A stretch of 36,430 nucleotides of DNA from JANMZR01 sp031383555 (GTDB lineage: Bacteria > Bacteroidota > Bacteroidia > Cytophagales > Spirosomataceae): positions 1 to 36,430 of the forward strand of contig JANMZR010000239.1 in the NCBI GenBank assembly GCA_031383555.1, read 5' to 3'. The notes below the pieces were generated by a model that worked only from the letters and a program-made list of their open reading frames with translations, did no database searches and was not told the origin of the DNA. Shown piece after piece: positions 7,169 to 14,589 of the stretch (positions within the stretch are counted from its first letter, which is position 1; the number at the start of each line of letters is the position of its first letter). The position numbers were made by a program, and so were the translations under genes.

Positions 7169-8317
7169 ATGACATATTTCAAAACCCTATTTTTATTATT
7201 TATTACCAATTTTTTATCAGCTCAAATCAACTATAAAAATCTCAGTATAGAGCTTATCAAACAAATTGAAGTTAATAACTTTACTAAGAAATTCCCGATT
7301 GATCCTATTTTAGTAAAGATAAACGAAATGCCAGATTCTTTACAAAAAGAATATTTTCAAAAAAATGCAAAATTGTTTTTATTTGAAATTGCTTATGGCC
7401 ATAAACCTAAATATTTACAGCACCAATCTTTAGAGGAAAACATTGATAATGAGCTAGTTAATAATTCATTAAATTTAATTGAAAATGGCAAATCAATTTC
7501 TGAAATCATCGAAAAAATTGAGCCAAATATACCTATTTTCAAAAAATTGAAACCAATTTCACAAATAGATTCATTACCTCAATTGGCTGAAAATTTGAAT
7601 TTTTATCGATATCTTAATCGATTTTCACTAGACAAATATATTGTTTTAAATATTCCTTCAGCCTATTTGACACTTTATCATGATCATAAAAATATTTTGG
7701 AAATGAGAGCAATTGTTGGTAGGCAGCAAAACGAAACGCCTAGATTGGCAAGCTATATTGAGTCGATTACCGTGTATCCTTATTGGGTGCCTACACGGTC
7801 AATAGCAACGAAAGAGCTATTGCCATTGATAAAAAGGAATATAAAATATTTGGAAAGTGGAGGATTTGATGTGCTGGATTTAAAAGGGAATTTAGTGAAT
7901 CCATACGAGATAAATTGGAAGGCTTTATCTGAAAAAAACTTTCCTTATAAACTCCGCCAAAGTACTGGTTGTGATAATAGTTTGGGCCTTTTGAAATTCA
8001 ATTTGGTAAATCCATTTTCTGTGTATTTGCATGACACTAAGCATCAAAAAGCTGCTCAAGATCTTTTTGAAAAGGAAAATAGGTTTTTTAGCCATGGTTG
8101 TATGCGGTTGAGCAAACCAATGGAACTAGCCAATTTAATAGCCGATAAGTCGATGTTTGACGAGGAATTTATGGATATTTGTTTAAAAGAGGCCAAGTCT
8201 CAAGTAATTCCTATGAAAGATAAAATTCCGGTTTTTGTGATTTACCAAACCCAACAGTTGGATGAGAGTGGCCAGTTTCACCAATATAAAAATCCCTACA
8301 GGTTAAAAGTTCAATAA
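7169..8317 (+). CDS. L,D-transpeptidase (YkuD fold, YcbB-like), exported
   Basis: This 382-residue protein has an N-terminal signal peptide (YFKTLFLLFITNFLSAQ). The catalytic domain occupies about residues 155-365. It contains the YcbB-type order MRAIVGRQQNETPRL (179-193), SLGLLKFNLVNPFSVYLHDT (271-290) and FSHGCMRL (307-314), with His309 and the nucleophile Cys311. Such enzymes make 3-3 cross-links in peptidoglycan or attach proteins to it in the periplasm. The peptidoglycan-binding domain of E. coli YcbB is not visible; a helical region of about 130 residues precedes the catalytic part. The gene is followed after 1 bp by the Na/Pi cotransporter and is surely co-transcribed. A strong operator-promoter lies immediately upstream. 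Confidence 0.88.
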   Translation: MTYFKTLFLLFITNFLSAQINYKNLSIELIKQIEVNNFTKKFPIDPILVKINEMPDSLQKEYFQKNAKLFLFEIAYGHKPKYLQHQSLEENIDNELVNNSLNLIENGKSISEIIEKIEPNIPIFKKLKPISQIDSLPQLAENLNFYRYLNRFSLDKYIVLNIPSAYLTLYHDHKNILEMRAIVGRQQNETPRLASYIESITVYPYWVPTRSIATKELLPLIKRNIKYLESGGFDVLDLKGNLVNPYEINWKALSEKNFPYKLRQSTGCDNSLGLLKFNLVNPFSVYLHDTKHQKAAQDLFEKENRFFSHGCMRLSKPMELANLIADKSMFDEEFMDICLKEAKSQVIPMKDKIPVFVIYQTQQLDESGQFHQYKNPYRLKVQ

Positions 8318-8318
8318 G

Positions 8319-9983
8319 ATGAATGCACATACTTACGATATTTGGAAAATGTTGGCTGGTGTTGCCTTTTTTTTATTGGCAATGGACCTTATGGAAAGTT
8401 CATTAAAGTTGCTCGCAGGCCGACGATTTAAACTTTTCTTAAAAAAACAAACCAATAATAAGTTCAAAGCAATTGGAGGTGCTGCTATTGTAACGGGCTT
8501 ATTGCAAAGTAGTTCAGTAGTAAACTTAATGGTATTGAGCATGGTAGGGGCGGGTGTTGTGAAAATGGAAAACGCCCTAGGCCTACTACTTGGTTCAAAC
8601 CTAGGTACCACTTTCGACAGTTGGTTTGTGGCTATTTTTGGCTTTAATTATGATATTGAAAATATAATATTGCCTCTGGCGGCAATTACAGGAATAGGAA
8701 TGTTTTTTTTAAATAGTAATAGCAAATGGCATATTTGGCTCAAATTTCTATTCAGTATTTCATTTCTTTTTGTGGCTTTGGGTTTTATAAAAACGGGTAT
8801 GGAAGGCTATGTAAAACAAACAGATCTTTCCCAATTCAATCAATATCCCAATTTGGTTTTCCTGATAGTAGGCGTTTTTTTAACTGCTATTATCCAATCA
8901 AGTTCAGCTACTATAGTGCTCACCTTAAGTGCATTACATTCAAATGCAATTACTTTATATGCCGCTATGGCTATAGTTTTAGGCTCTGAAATTGGTACAA
9001 CTTTCAAGTTGTTTTTAGCTGCTGCAAAGGGCATCTCTGCCAAAAAAAGAATTGCTTTGGCTAACTTTCTATTTAATTTAATAGCTGTAATAATTATGTT
9101 TATATTATTGAAACCAGCTTATAACCTAATTACAAACCTTTTAGGAATTAAAAACCATTTGATAGCACTTGTATTTTTTCAAACATTTTTAAATATGTGC
9201 GCTATCATTTTGTTTTTTCCATTTTTAACTGTCTTCGGTAAATATTTAACTCGAAAATTCCACCAAAACTCACTCGAAGGTTCTTTTATTGATAAAGGAA
9301 TATTTAAGACCACTGACGAGGCCTTCACTGCCCTAAAAAAGGAAACCATCCAATTTTTACATTATGTTTTAGAATATAGCTTGGCTTCATTTGAGATAGA
9401 AGTTGGAAAAAAGCACATAACAAAATCCGAATTTTCTGAGAAATCGATCGATGAGCAATATGAATTTATTAAGCAGTCGCACGGCCATTTACATGGCTTC
9501 TGTTTGAATTTGCAAAATAGTATTACCAATAAAATGGATATAGAAAAGCTAGAAAAGATAATTACTGCGAATCGAAATCTAATTTATGGAGCCAAAAATA
9601 TTAGAGATGCCCAACTTGATATTACACAGTTTCGTAACTCTTCAAATGATATCAAATACAATTTTTATTTAAATTCCAGAACTAAATTAGAATTTTTTTC
9701 TAAGCAAATTTATAGCTTATTGGCTTTGGATAATAGTCAAAATAGGTTTGATGAATTAGCAAAAATTTACCAAGAAACCTCCAACGGATACCAAGGAACG
9801 GTTCAGTTATTATATAAAGAGAACCTTGCAAATAATGTAAATGAGGTGGAAATAACGACATTAATTAACTTTAATAGAGAGCTTTATACATCCTTTAAAA
9901 GTATCGTTTTTGGGCTTAAAGACACGTTGTTAGAGCCAAAAGAAGCTAGTTATTTTGATAAGCTTCCAGGTTTTATTCGGTAA
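8319..9983 (+). CDS. Na/Pi cotransporter family protein (NptA-like) with PhoU-like tail
   Basis: This 554-residue protein carries the two inverted-repeat signature motifs QSSS at 63-66 (GLLQSSSVVNLMV) and 193-196 (AIIQSSSATIVLT), each on a re-entrant hairpin, with about eight helices up to residue 310. These define the PF02690 Na+/phosphate cotransporters. The remaining 240 residues are soluble and mostly helical, like the PhoU-type regulatory domain fused to many bacterial members. It would import phosphate, or a related anion, driven by sodium. Start ATG 8319 lies one base after the stop of the L,D-transpeptidase, so both share one promoter. The link between wall cross-linking and phosphate transport is not obvious and may reflect stress co-regulation only. 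Confidence 0.88.
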   Translation: MNAHTYDIWKMLAGVAFFLLAMDLMESSLKLLAGRRFKLFLKKQTNNKFKAIGGAAIVTGLLQSSSVVNLMVLSMVGAGVVKMENALGLLLGSNLGTTFDSWFVAIFGFNYDIENIILPLAAITGIGMFFLNSNSKWHIWLKFLFSISFLFVALGFIKTGMEGYVKQTDLSQFNQYPNLVFLIVGVFLTAIIQSSSATIVLTLSALHSNAITLYAAMAIVLGSEIGTTFKLFLAAAKGISAKKRIALANFLFNLIAVIIMFILLKPAYNLITNLLGIKNHLIALVFFQTFLNMCAIILFFPFLTVFGKYLTRKFHQNSLEGSFIDKGIFKTTDEAFTALKKETIQFLHYVLEYSLASFEIEVGKKHITKSEFSEKSIDEQYEFIKQSHGHLHGFCLNLQNSITNKMDIEKLEKIITANRNLIYGAKNIRDAQLDITQFRNSSNDIKYNFYLNSRTKLEFFSKQIYSLLALDNSQNRFDELAKIYQETSNGYQGTVQLLYKENLANNVNEVEITTLINFNRELYTSFKSIVFGLKDTLLEPKEASYFDKLPGFIR

Positions 9984-10067
9984 TAGAATAGGTCTGAAAA
10001 TTGAAATTCCTAAATTGAAAGGAGTTTTTAACTATGGATATATTATAGGCTTCCATTGGCTAGCTAG

Positions 10068-10572
10068 TCAACTAAAGTTGAAATAAGGAAAGGCCAGGCA
10101 GCCATAACTTCTACCTAGGCGGCCAAATTTCACCACGAATGACTTACTCATATAATTGGCGTTAGGTATGAATATTTCTCTAAAAAGCGCATTTTCATTT
10201 TTGTCTTTTTCTAAGCCAAGAAGCAGTAATGCTGGCCCGTGTTTTGGCTTATTATTTTTTTGCCTACTAAATAAAAGCCTAGGCTGCTTTTATGCGATTC
10301 TAGTTTGTTTGAAAATGAATTAGCAATTTTATCACCGGAGTTTTTCCCATGAGCAAATTAAGAGGAAACAAGTATTTTTTTGGCATTTAAATCAATTACA
10401 AAGCCTCTTTAAACTGTTGAAGGCACTGAAAGTCAACTATTGTCATAATTGATTTGGACGGATGATAGAATTCAAAGCCAATCATTGACGCTTTAAATGG
10501 TTGGAAATTAATTTTTCCTGTGAGATTACATTCAATATAAAGCTTTTCAATTGCTTTTTTTGGCTCAATTCT
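10068..10572 (-). pseudogene. Decayed murein L,D-transpeptidase of the YkuD_2 type
   Basis: Minus-strand translation gives consecutive family motifs in shifting frames. From the 5' side these are KKAIEKLYIECNLTGKINF and IMTIVDFQ (10572 to about 10410), then after a frameshift VIDLNAKKILVSS, a stop TAA at 10358-10360, FAHGKNSGDKIANSFSNK and SHKSSLGFYLVGKK. A second shift falls at a run of seven T (10255-10261). It resumes with KHGPALLLLGLEKDKNENAL, NANYMSKSF and GRLGRSYGCLAF, ending at TGA 10068-10070. This matches the order in YkuD_2 (PF13645) proteins, including the GRS-x-GC active-site Cys segment, although the usual GCPA reads GCLA and the IHGA-like motif reads IPNA. It is clearly non-functional. 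The N-terminal signal peptide region is lost beyond two stops at 10573-10578. Confidence 0.78.
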
Positions 10573-10764
10573 TTATTATTTGGTCGGGTATTGAAAAAGA
10601 AAATAAAATTTTACAATAATGTTAGAATACCCATAATTTAATTGGAAATGATTTTCAAATAATAACTCCTTTTATAACAGTTTCATTATTGTAATCATTA
10701 AATTGTTTTCCAATTATTTGTCTAGGTCCTCTGCTTTGACCAGAATTATTACCCAAAAAAAGTT

Positions 10765-10998
10765 TTAAAAAATTCTTTCGTCTTTATTATTTGAATTTTT
10801 TATGCCGCAAGTATTGATGCCAAACAGTGAATAAGTCGGACAAAAGCCTGCAAAACTTGTGAGTACAAATATCATTGCAAATATGCTTAAAACAATACCT
10901 AAAGTATTTTCAATTATACCTTTGTAATACAAAATACCAATGATAAGAGCGACTATTAATCTAAATAATTGATCGATTGAACCCATGTTCTTTTTCAT
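10765..10998 (-). CDS. DUF2892 (YgaP-type) small membrane protein
   Basis: This 77-residue protein has two hydrophobic helices with the DUF2892 pattern: MGSIDQLFRLIVALIIGIL for the amphipathic entry and first helix, then FAGFCPTYSLFGINTCGIK at the end of the second. The CP-x-Y and NTC motifs are typical of DUF2892, the membrane part of YgaP-like rhodaneses. No rhodanese domain is attached. Proposed roles in thiosulfate or sulfur transfer across the membrane rest on fused relatives only. ATG 10998 is the natural start. A TAATTTTG -7 box at 11064-11057 with a degenerate operator 23 bp upstream precedes it. Downstream on the same strand is the decayed YkuD_2 gene. Confidence 0.82.
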   Translation of the reverse strand: MKKNMGSIDQLFRLIVALIIGILYYKGIIENTLGIVLSIFAMIFVLTSFAGFCPTYSLFGINTCGIKNSNNKDERIF

Positions 10999-11056
10999 AA
11001 TTTTGTTTGTTTTAATTGTTTGAAATATAGGAACTACAATTGCTGAAATTGCTACG

Positions 11057-11099
11057 CAAAATTACCGCTAGATTTTATTATAAAAACTGACTTAAGCCT
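11057..11099 (-). promoter_or_regulatory. -7 box with degenerate Crp/Fnr-like operator for DUF2892
   Basis: On the minus strand TAATTTTG (11064-11057) is a perfect TAnnTTTG element. At exactly the 23-bp gap lies AGGCTTAAGTCA (11099-11088), which keeps six of twelve operator bases, including the whole proximal half TCA. The predicted start is near 11051, about 53 nt before the ATG. The -7 box is convincing; the operator by itself would not be called without the spacing rule. Confidence 0.35.
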
Positions 11100-11271
11100 G
11101 TTCTTTATATGATTTTTGTAAGTATTATATGGTATTAAGGATGCTTTGCTGAAGAAGGAAATAGCTACTTAGTATTTGACTAAGGTTTGAATTATAAAAT
11201 CACATTCCAACCCTTTAGTAAATATATAAGAAATAAGCAGTTTAAATACTGTGTATACTCATCCTTACTAA

Positions 11272-11314
11272 TGATAAAAGTCATATAATTTCTATATAGA
11301 ATAATTTACTTTCG
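11272..11314 (+). promoter_or_regulatory. Crp/Fnr-like operator plus -7 box for the LytTR gene
   Basis: TGATAAAAGTCA (11272-11283) is followed after exactly 23 bp by TACTTTCG (11307-11314), one mismatch from TAnnTTTG. The start is predicted near 11320, 38 nt before the ATG at 11358. Apart from this site and the DUF2892 promoter, I see nothing else in the 359-bp stretch between the two divergent genes. Confidence 0.5.
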
Positions 11315-11357
11315 TAGAATTAATAATTTTTTGGATCTAATCAACTAAAATAAAATA

Positions 11358-11717
11358 ATGGAGCAAAATTTATTAGTACCCTTAGGCGATTGCAAAAAAA
11401 TCTCACCAAATAGAATTGTCATGCTAAAAGCTGAGAGCAATTACACTTTAATTTTTCTTGAAAATGGTAAAAATTTTCTGTCCTCGATTACTTTAGGAAA
11501 ATTAGAAAAAAGATTACAAGGATTTGATTTTTTTCGGCCAACCAGATCAACATTAATTAACCTACAACATATTTTAGATTTCACCTATGATAGTAAAAAA
11601 AACCATGTAAAAAATATACAAATGTCAAATAATAGTGAAATTACGGTTTCAAGAAGAAAAAAGAAGTCTTTTGAAAATAAATTAAGGCTTTTTCCAGCTT
11701 TGAAATTTATGATTTAA
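11358..11717 (+). CDS. Orphan LytTR-domain DNA-binding protein
   Basis: This 119-residue protein is essentially a lone LytTR domain. It has NRIVMLKAESNYTLIFLENG (the family signature with a conserved E-x-x-x-N-Y-T), a hydrophobic FLSSITLGKLEKRL, FFRPTRSTLINLQHI (the R-x-H/T-x-S-x-(I/L)-N segment that contacts DNA) and EITVSRRKKKSF. There is no receiver domain and no membrane segment, so it is not a classical response regulator. Such stand-alone LytTR proteins bind direct repeats upstream of target genes. Its targets are unknown, but the adjacent lipoprotein gene is a candidate. Its promoter carries the shared operator, which would place this regulator under the putative Crp/Fnr-type activator as part of a cascade. 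Confidence 0.82.
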   Translation: MEQNLLVPLGDCKKISPNRIVMLKAESNYTLIFLENGKNFLSSITLGKLEKRLQGFDFFRPTRSTLINLQHILDFTYDSKKNHVKNIQMSNNSEITVSRRKKKSFENKLRLFPALKFMI

Positions 11718-11721
11718 ATCA
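11710..11721. promoter_or_regulatory. Perfect palindrome TGATTTAAATCA, weak operator candidate
   Basis: This perfect 12-bp palindrome of the TGA-N6-TCA form overlaps the stop codon of the LytTR gene. A TTTATTTG -7-like element follows at 11744-11751, a gap of 22 bp rather than 23. It could drive the lipoprotein gene at 11852, but the spacing is one base off and a terminator-like hairpin intervenes. Confidence 0.25.
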
Positions 11722-11801
11722 AAGTTTTGGTTAATCAATATCATTTATTTGAAAGTATTTCGGTTATAATTTTAGGTTGTAAAGTTAATGCATGGCTTTT
11801 T

Positions 11802-11835
11802 AAGCCTCGCTATAGGGTTGGCGGGGCTTTTTTTT
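11802..11835 (+). terminator. Rho-independent terminator, possibly an attenuator
   Basis: AAGCCTCGC (11802-11810) pairs with GCGGGGCTT (11821-11829) through a 10-nt loop, nine pairs with one G-U, followed by a run of eight T (11828-11835). It would end the LytTR transcript. Because the lipoprotein ATG follows only 16 bp later with no room for a promoter, the lipoprotein must be read through this hairpin. GGCTT-TTT-AAGCC (11794-11806) can form a competing hairpin that uses the same AAGCC. Confidence 0.7.
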
Positions 11836-11851
11836 ATAAAATAATACAAAT

Positions 11852-12490
11852 ATGAAAAAGATAATATTTTTAATTAGTGTGGTAATTCTTAATACAGCAT
11901 GCACCACACAAAGAATTACAAATACTTGGAAAACTGAGGAGAATGCGCCCAATGTTTATAATAAAATACTGGTATTAGGTTTGATTATTGATTCAGATCG
12001 CTCTATTCAAGAAAATATGGAAAACCATTTGGCAGGCGATTTACGTGCATTGGGGTATAATACTGTAACTGCGTTGAAAGAATTTGGCCCAAAAGCCTTT
12101 GAAAAAATGACTGAAGAAGCGGCAATTGAAAAGCTAAAAGGTAAAGATATTGATGCAGTAGTTACCATAGTTTTACTAGATAAAACGAGAGAAAGCGGCT
12201 ACGTGCCAAGTAATAACCAATATTCTCCATTTGGCTATTATAACAACTATTTTTGGGACTATCATAGAACTATGTATCGTCGCATTTATTCGCCAGATTA
12301 TTTTGTGGTAAACACTCGATACTTTTGGGAAAGCAATTTATTTGATATGAGAAGTCAAAAATTGATATATTCTGCTCAAACACAATCATTTGACCCAGTT
12401 GATTCTGAATTGATGGGCCATAGATATGGTAAAATGATTGTAAAAAATTTAGTTAAACAAAAGATTTTGGTAGATAAAATAATGAAGTAA
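11852..12490 (+). CDS. Predicted lipoprotein, unknown function
   Basis: This 212-residue protein has a lipoprotein signal (MKKIIFLISVVILNTAC, Cys17 preceded by the lipobox-like LNTA). The mature part starts TTQRITNTWK and has a segment YNKILVLGLI followed by an alpha/beta region (LAGDLRALGYNTVTA, AIEKLKGKDIDAVVTI). This pattern resembles DUF4136-like and other small envelope lipoproteins that carry an ABC-type Rossmann-like fold, but I cannot assign a family with confidence. A Tyr/Asn-rich stretch (NNQYSPFGYYNNYFWDYH) lies in the middle. It probably sits in the outer membrane facing the periplasm. The gene follows the LytTR gene across a terminator-like hairpin, so its expression may depend on read-through or on the upstream palindrome at 11710. 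Confidence 0.7.
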   Translation: MKKIIFLISVVILNTACTTQRITNTWKTEENAPNVYNKILVLGLIIDSDRSIQENMENHLAGDLRALGYNTVTALKEFGPKAFEKMTEEAAIEKLKGKDIDAVVTIVLLDKTRESGYVPSNNQYSPFGYYNNYFWDYHRTMYRRIYSPDYFVVNTRYFWESNLFDMRSQKLIYSAQTQSFDPVDSELMGHRYGKMIVKNLVKQKILVDKIMK

Positions 12491-12650
12491 ACTTTTCAAA
12501 TTTGAAATATTATTTTCACCATTTAAAAAAAATTTGAGATTTTTATTTTCAAAATATCTTGCCAAAAAATGATATGCAGATTTTGAGGGAAATATGTAGT
12601 ATCTCTTCCAATTGTTAAATAATTTCTAAAAGGCTAAAAGGGAATTAAAC

Positions 12651-13328
12651 TCATATTATAATCTTCCCATCCTCCATTGTAATTATCCGATGGGTACGGT
12701 TAGCAAAAGATTGGTCGTGAGTAACTATGAGCAAAGTTTGATTAAATTCTTCTGCCAATTTCTTGAAAACACCAAATACTATTTCACTGTTTTTATTATC
12801 TAAATTACCAGTTGGTTCATCGCCCATGATTATGTGCGGGTCGTTGATTAATGCCCTTGCAATAGCCACTCGTTGCTTTTCACCTCCTGATATTTGGCTT
12901 GAGAGTTTCAAGGCTAAATTTTCTATGCCTAACATTTTTAATTTTTCCATTGCCCTACTTTCTATTTCTTCCTTTGCGTATTTCCCTAGCTTTAGACCAG
13001 GCAGCATCACGTTTTTTAAAACAGTAAATTCATCTAACAAATAATGAAACTGGAATACAAAGCCGATTTTTTCGTTTCTGATTTTTGCTAAATCAGGTTC
13101 TTTACGGTTCACCATAGTTTCGCCATCTATCAATAATTCGCCTTCATAGTCAGTGTCCATTGTTGACAATATATACAAAAGTGTAGATTTCCCACAGCCT
13201 GATTTGCCTGTGATGGATACAAAATCGCCTTTATTTACTGAAAAATTAATGTCGGAAAGTACCTTCACAGTAGTTGGGTCGTGGAAGTATTTGTTGATAT
13301 TTTTAGCTTCTAAAGTAATGTCGCTCAT
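12651..13328 (-). CDS. ABC transporter ATP-binding protein (LolD/MacB type)
   Basis: This 225-residue ATPase has all nucleotide-binding motifs: Walker A GKSGCGKSTLL near residue 42, Q-loop FQFHYLLDEFTV, signature ISGGEKQRVAIARAL, Walker B IIMGDEPTGNLD and the H-loop VTHD. The insertion and motif spacing are those of the LolD/MacB/FtsE group, which works with FtsX-like permeases. Its start is 1 bp from the stop of the permease gene, and the permease overlaps the adaptor by 4 bp, so adaptor-permease-ATPase form one operon transcribed from about 15.7 kb. The complex probably exports a compound, or lifts something out of the inner membrane, by mechanotransmission; the substrate is unknown. Confidence 0.92.
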   Translation of the reverse strand: MSDITLEAKNINKYFHDPTTVKVLSDINFSVNKGDFVSITGKSGCGKSTLLYILSTMDTDYEGELLIDGETMVNRKEPDLAKIRNEKIGFVFQFHYLLDEFTVLKNVMLPGLKLGKYAKEEIESRAMEKLKMLGIENLALKLSSQISGGEKQRVAIARALINDPHIIMGDEPTGNLDNKNSEIVFGVFKKLAEEFNQTLLIVTHDQSFANRTHRIITMEDGKIII

Positions 13329-13329
13329 T

Positions 13330-14589
13330 TTATTTTCCTCTTATGATAACTACAGGGTCAACTTTACTGGCTTTTCTTGACGGAAACCAACCAGCCAAAA
13401 AGGTAGTAATCAATGAAAAAACAGTTCCAATTACATAGAAAATGGGATTGTAGTTAATTGGGTAAGTTTTCACACTTGGCAATGATGCAGTGCTGAAGGG
13501 AATCTGGTCGATTAAAGCGGATAATCCTAAGCCAAATAGCAAACCCGCCAAACCTCCAAAAATTCCAATACTCATAGCTATTACTAAGAATATTTTTTGC
13601 ACGTCTCTGCCTGCAAAACCAGTCGCTTTCAAAATAGCAATGGTATTCATTTTTTCATAAATCATCATGTTCAAAATGTTATATATTCCAAATCCTGCCA
13701 CTATCAACAATACTATACCTACTGCATAAGAAATTAAAGTTCTTACAGAGCTGCCAGTTTCAAAAGTGGCATTGGCTGTTTGAATATCTTCAGCATCAAT
13801 TTCAAAAAGCTTTCCGAATTCTTTTGCTAGTAAAGGTGCGGTGGTTACATCTTTAAGTTTTATTTGAATATCAGTTATAAAATTATTGGGCTTTCCTGTC
13901 AGTTTTTGTACTGTAGAAATGGATGCATAGCTTTGGCTTTTGTCCAATTCTTGTATACCAGATTGATAAAAACCAACCACTCTCAATGCAAATCTTTCAC
14001 CATTCAGCGTGGCAACTTGTACTACGTCGCCAAGGTTGGCCAATAGTCTATCTGCCAAGCCTTTCCCCAAAATAATACTATTTGATAATTTGTCAATATC
14101 TGTCGAGTTTCCTGATGTTACGTAATTATTGAAAAAAAATAGTTTCCCTTCACTAAGTATATCAATTCCATTCACTACACCTGTAATTTCAATAGCTCCA
14201 TCATTGAAAAATACAGGAGAAACTATTTTCGGAGCTATACCCAAAACCCTGCTGTCTTGTTTGAGATTTTGAATAATTGCTGCACTGTTGTAAATCTCCT
14301 GCCGGCTGATACTCGACTTAATGGAATGGATAAAATTATGGGTATTTTTATCAGTAAAAAGGCTGTTAATTGGTTGATTTACATTAGGTTGTATTTCATT
14401 ATAAAGCCTAACATGAGGTGTTCTATTGAGTAACAGGCCATCTAAAAGGTCGTTAAGGCCTGCCATAAAACTGAGCAAGGTTATGAACATTGTAATACTA
14501 AAAGTTACTCCAATAGCAGCCACTAAAGTTTGTTTGAACCTTGCCAATAAAAGTGATTTGGCTATATCTATAATAAGCTTTAAGTTCAT
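13330..14589 (-). CDS. FtsX/MacB-like ABC transporter permease
   Basis: This 419-residue permease has the MacB/LolCE layout. One N-terminal membrane helix (LVAAIGVTFSITMFITLLSF) is followed by a large periplasmic domain (about residues 45-270) and three C-terminal helices: ISYAVGIVLLIVAGFGIYNI, FLVIAMSIGIFGGLAGLLFG and PIFYVIGTVFSLITTFLAGW. It ends with the family motif FPSRKASKVDPVVIIRGK, in which the coupling region meets the ATPase. It overlaps the adaptor stop by 4 bp (ATGA) and precedes the ATPase by 1 bp, so the three are translationally coupled. The mechanism known from MacB is energy transmission to the periplasmic domain rather than transmembrane substrate movement. Confidence 0.9.
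   Translation of the reverse strand: MNLKLIIDIAKSLLLARFKQTLVAAIGVTFSITMFITLLSFMAGLNDLLDGLLLNRTPHVRLYNEIQPNVNQPINSLFTDKNTHNFIHSIKSSISRQEIYNSAAIIQNLKQDSRVLGIAPKIVSPVFFNDGAIEITGVVNGIDILSEGKLFFFNNYVTSGNSTDIDKLSNSIILGKGLADRLLANLGDVVQVATLNGERFALRVVGFYQSGIQELDKSQSYASISTVQKLTGKPNNFITDIQIKLKDVTTAPLLAKEFGKLFEIDAEDIQTANATFETGSSVRTLISYAVGIVLLIVAGFGIYNILNMMIYEKMNTIAILKATGFAGRDVQKIFLVIAMSIGIFGGLAGLLFGLGLSALIDQIPFSTASLPSVKTYPINYNPIFYVIGTVFSLITTFLAGWFPSRKASKVDPVVIIRGK

Noticed and set aside
10668..10795. Minus-strand open stretch that reads GQSRGPRQIIGKQFNDYN and then NETVIKGVII, overlapping the end of the DUF2892 gene.
   Set aside because: It looks somewhat protein-like but has no start codon, is short, partly overlaps the DUF2892 gene in another frame, and matches no family I recognise.
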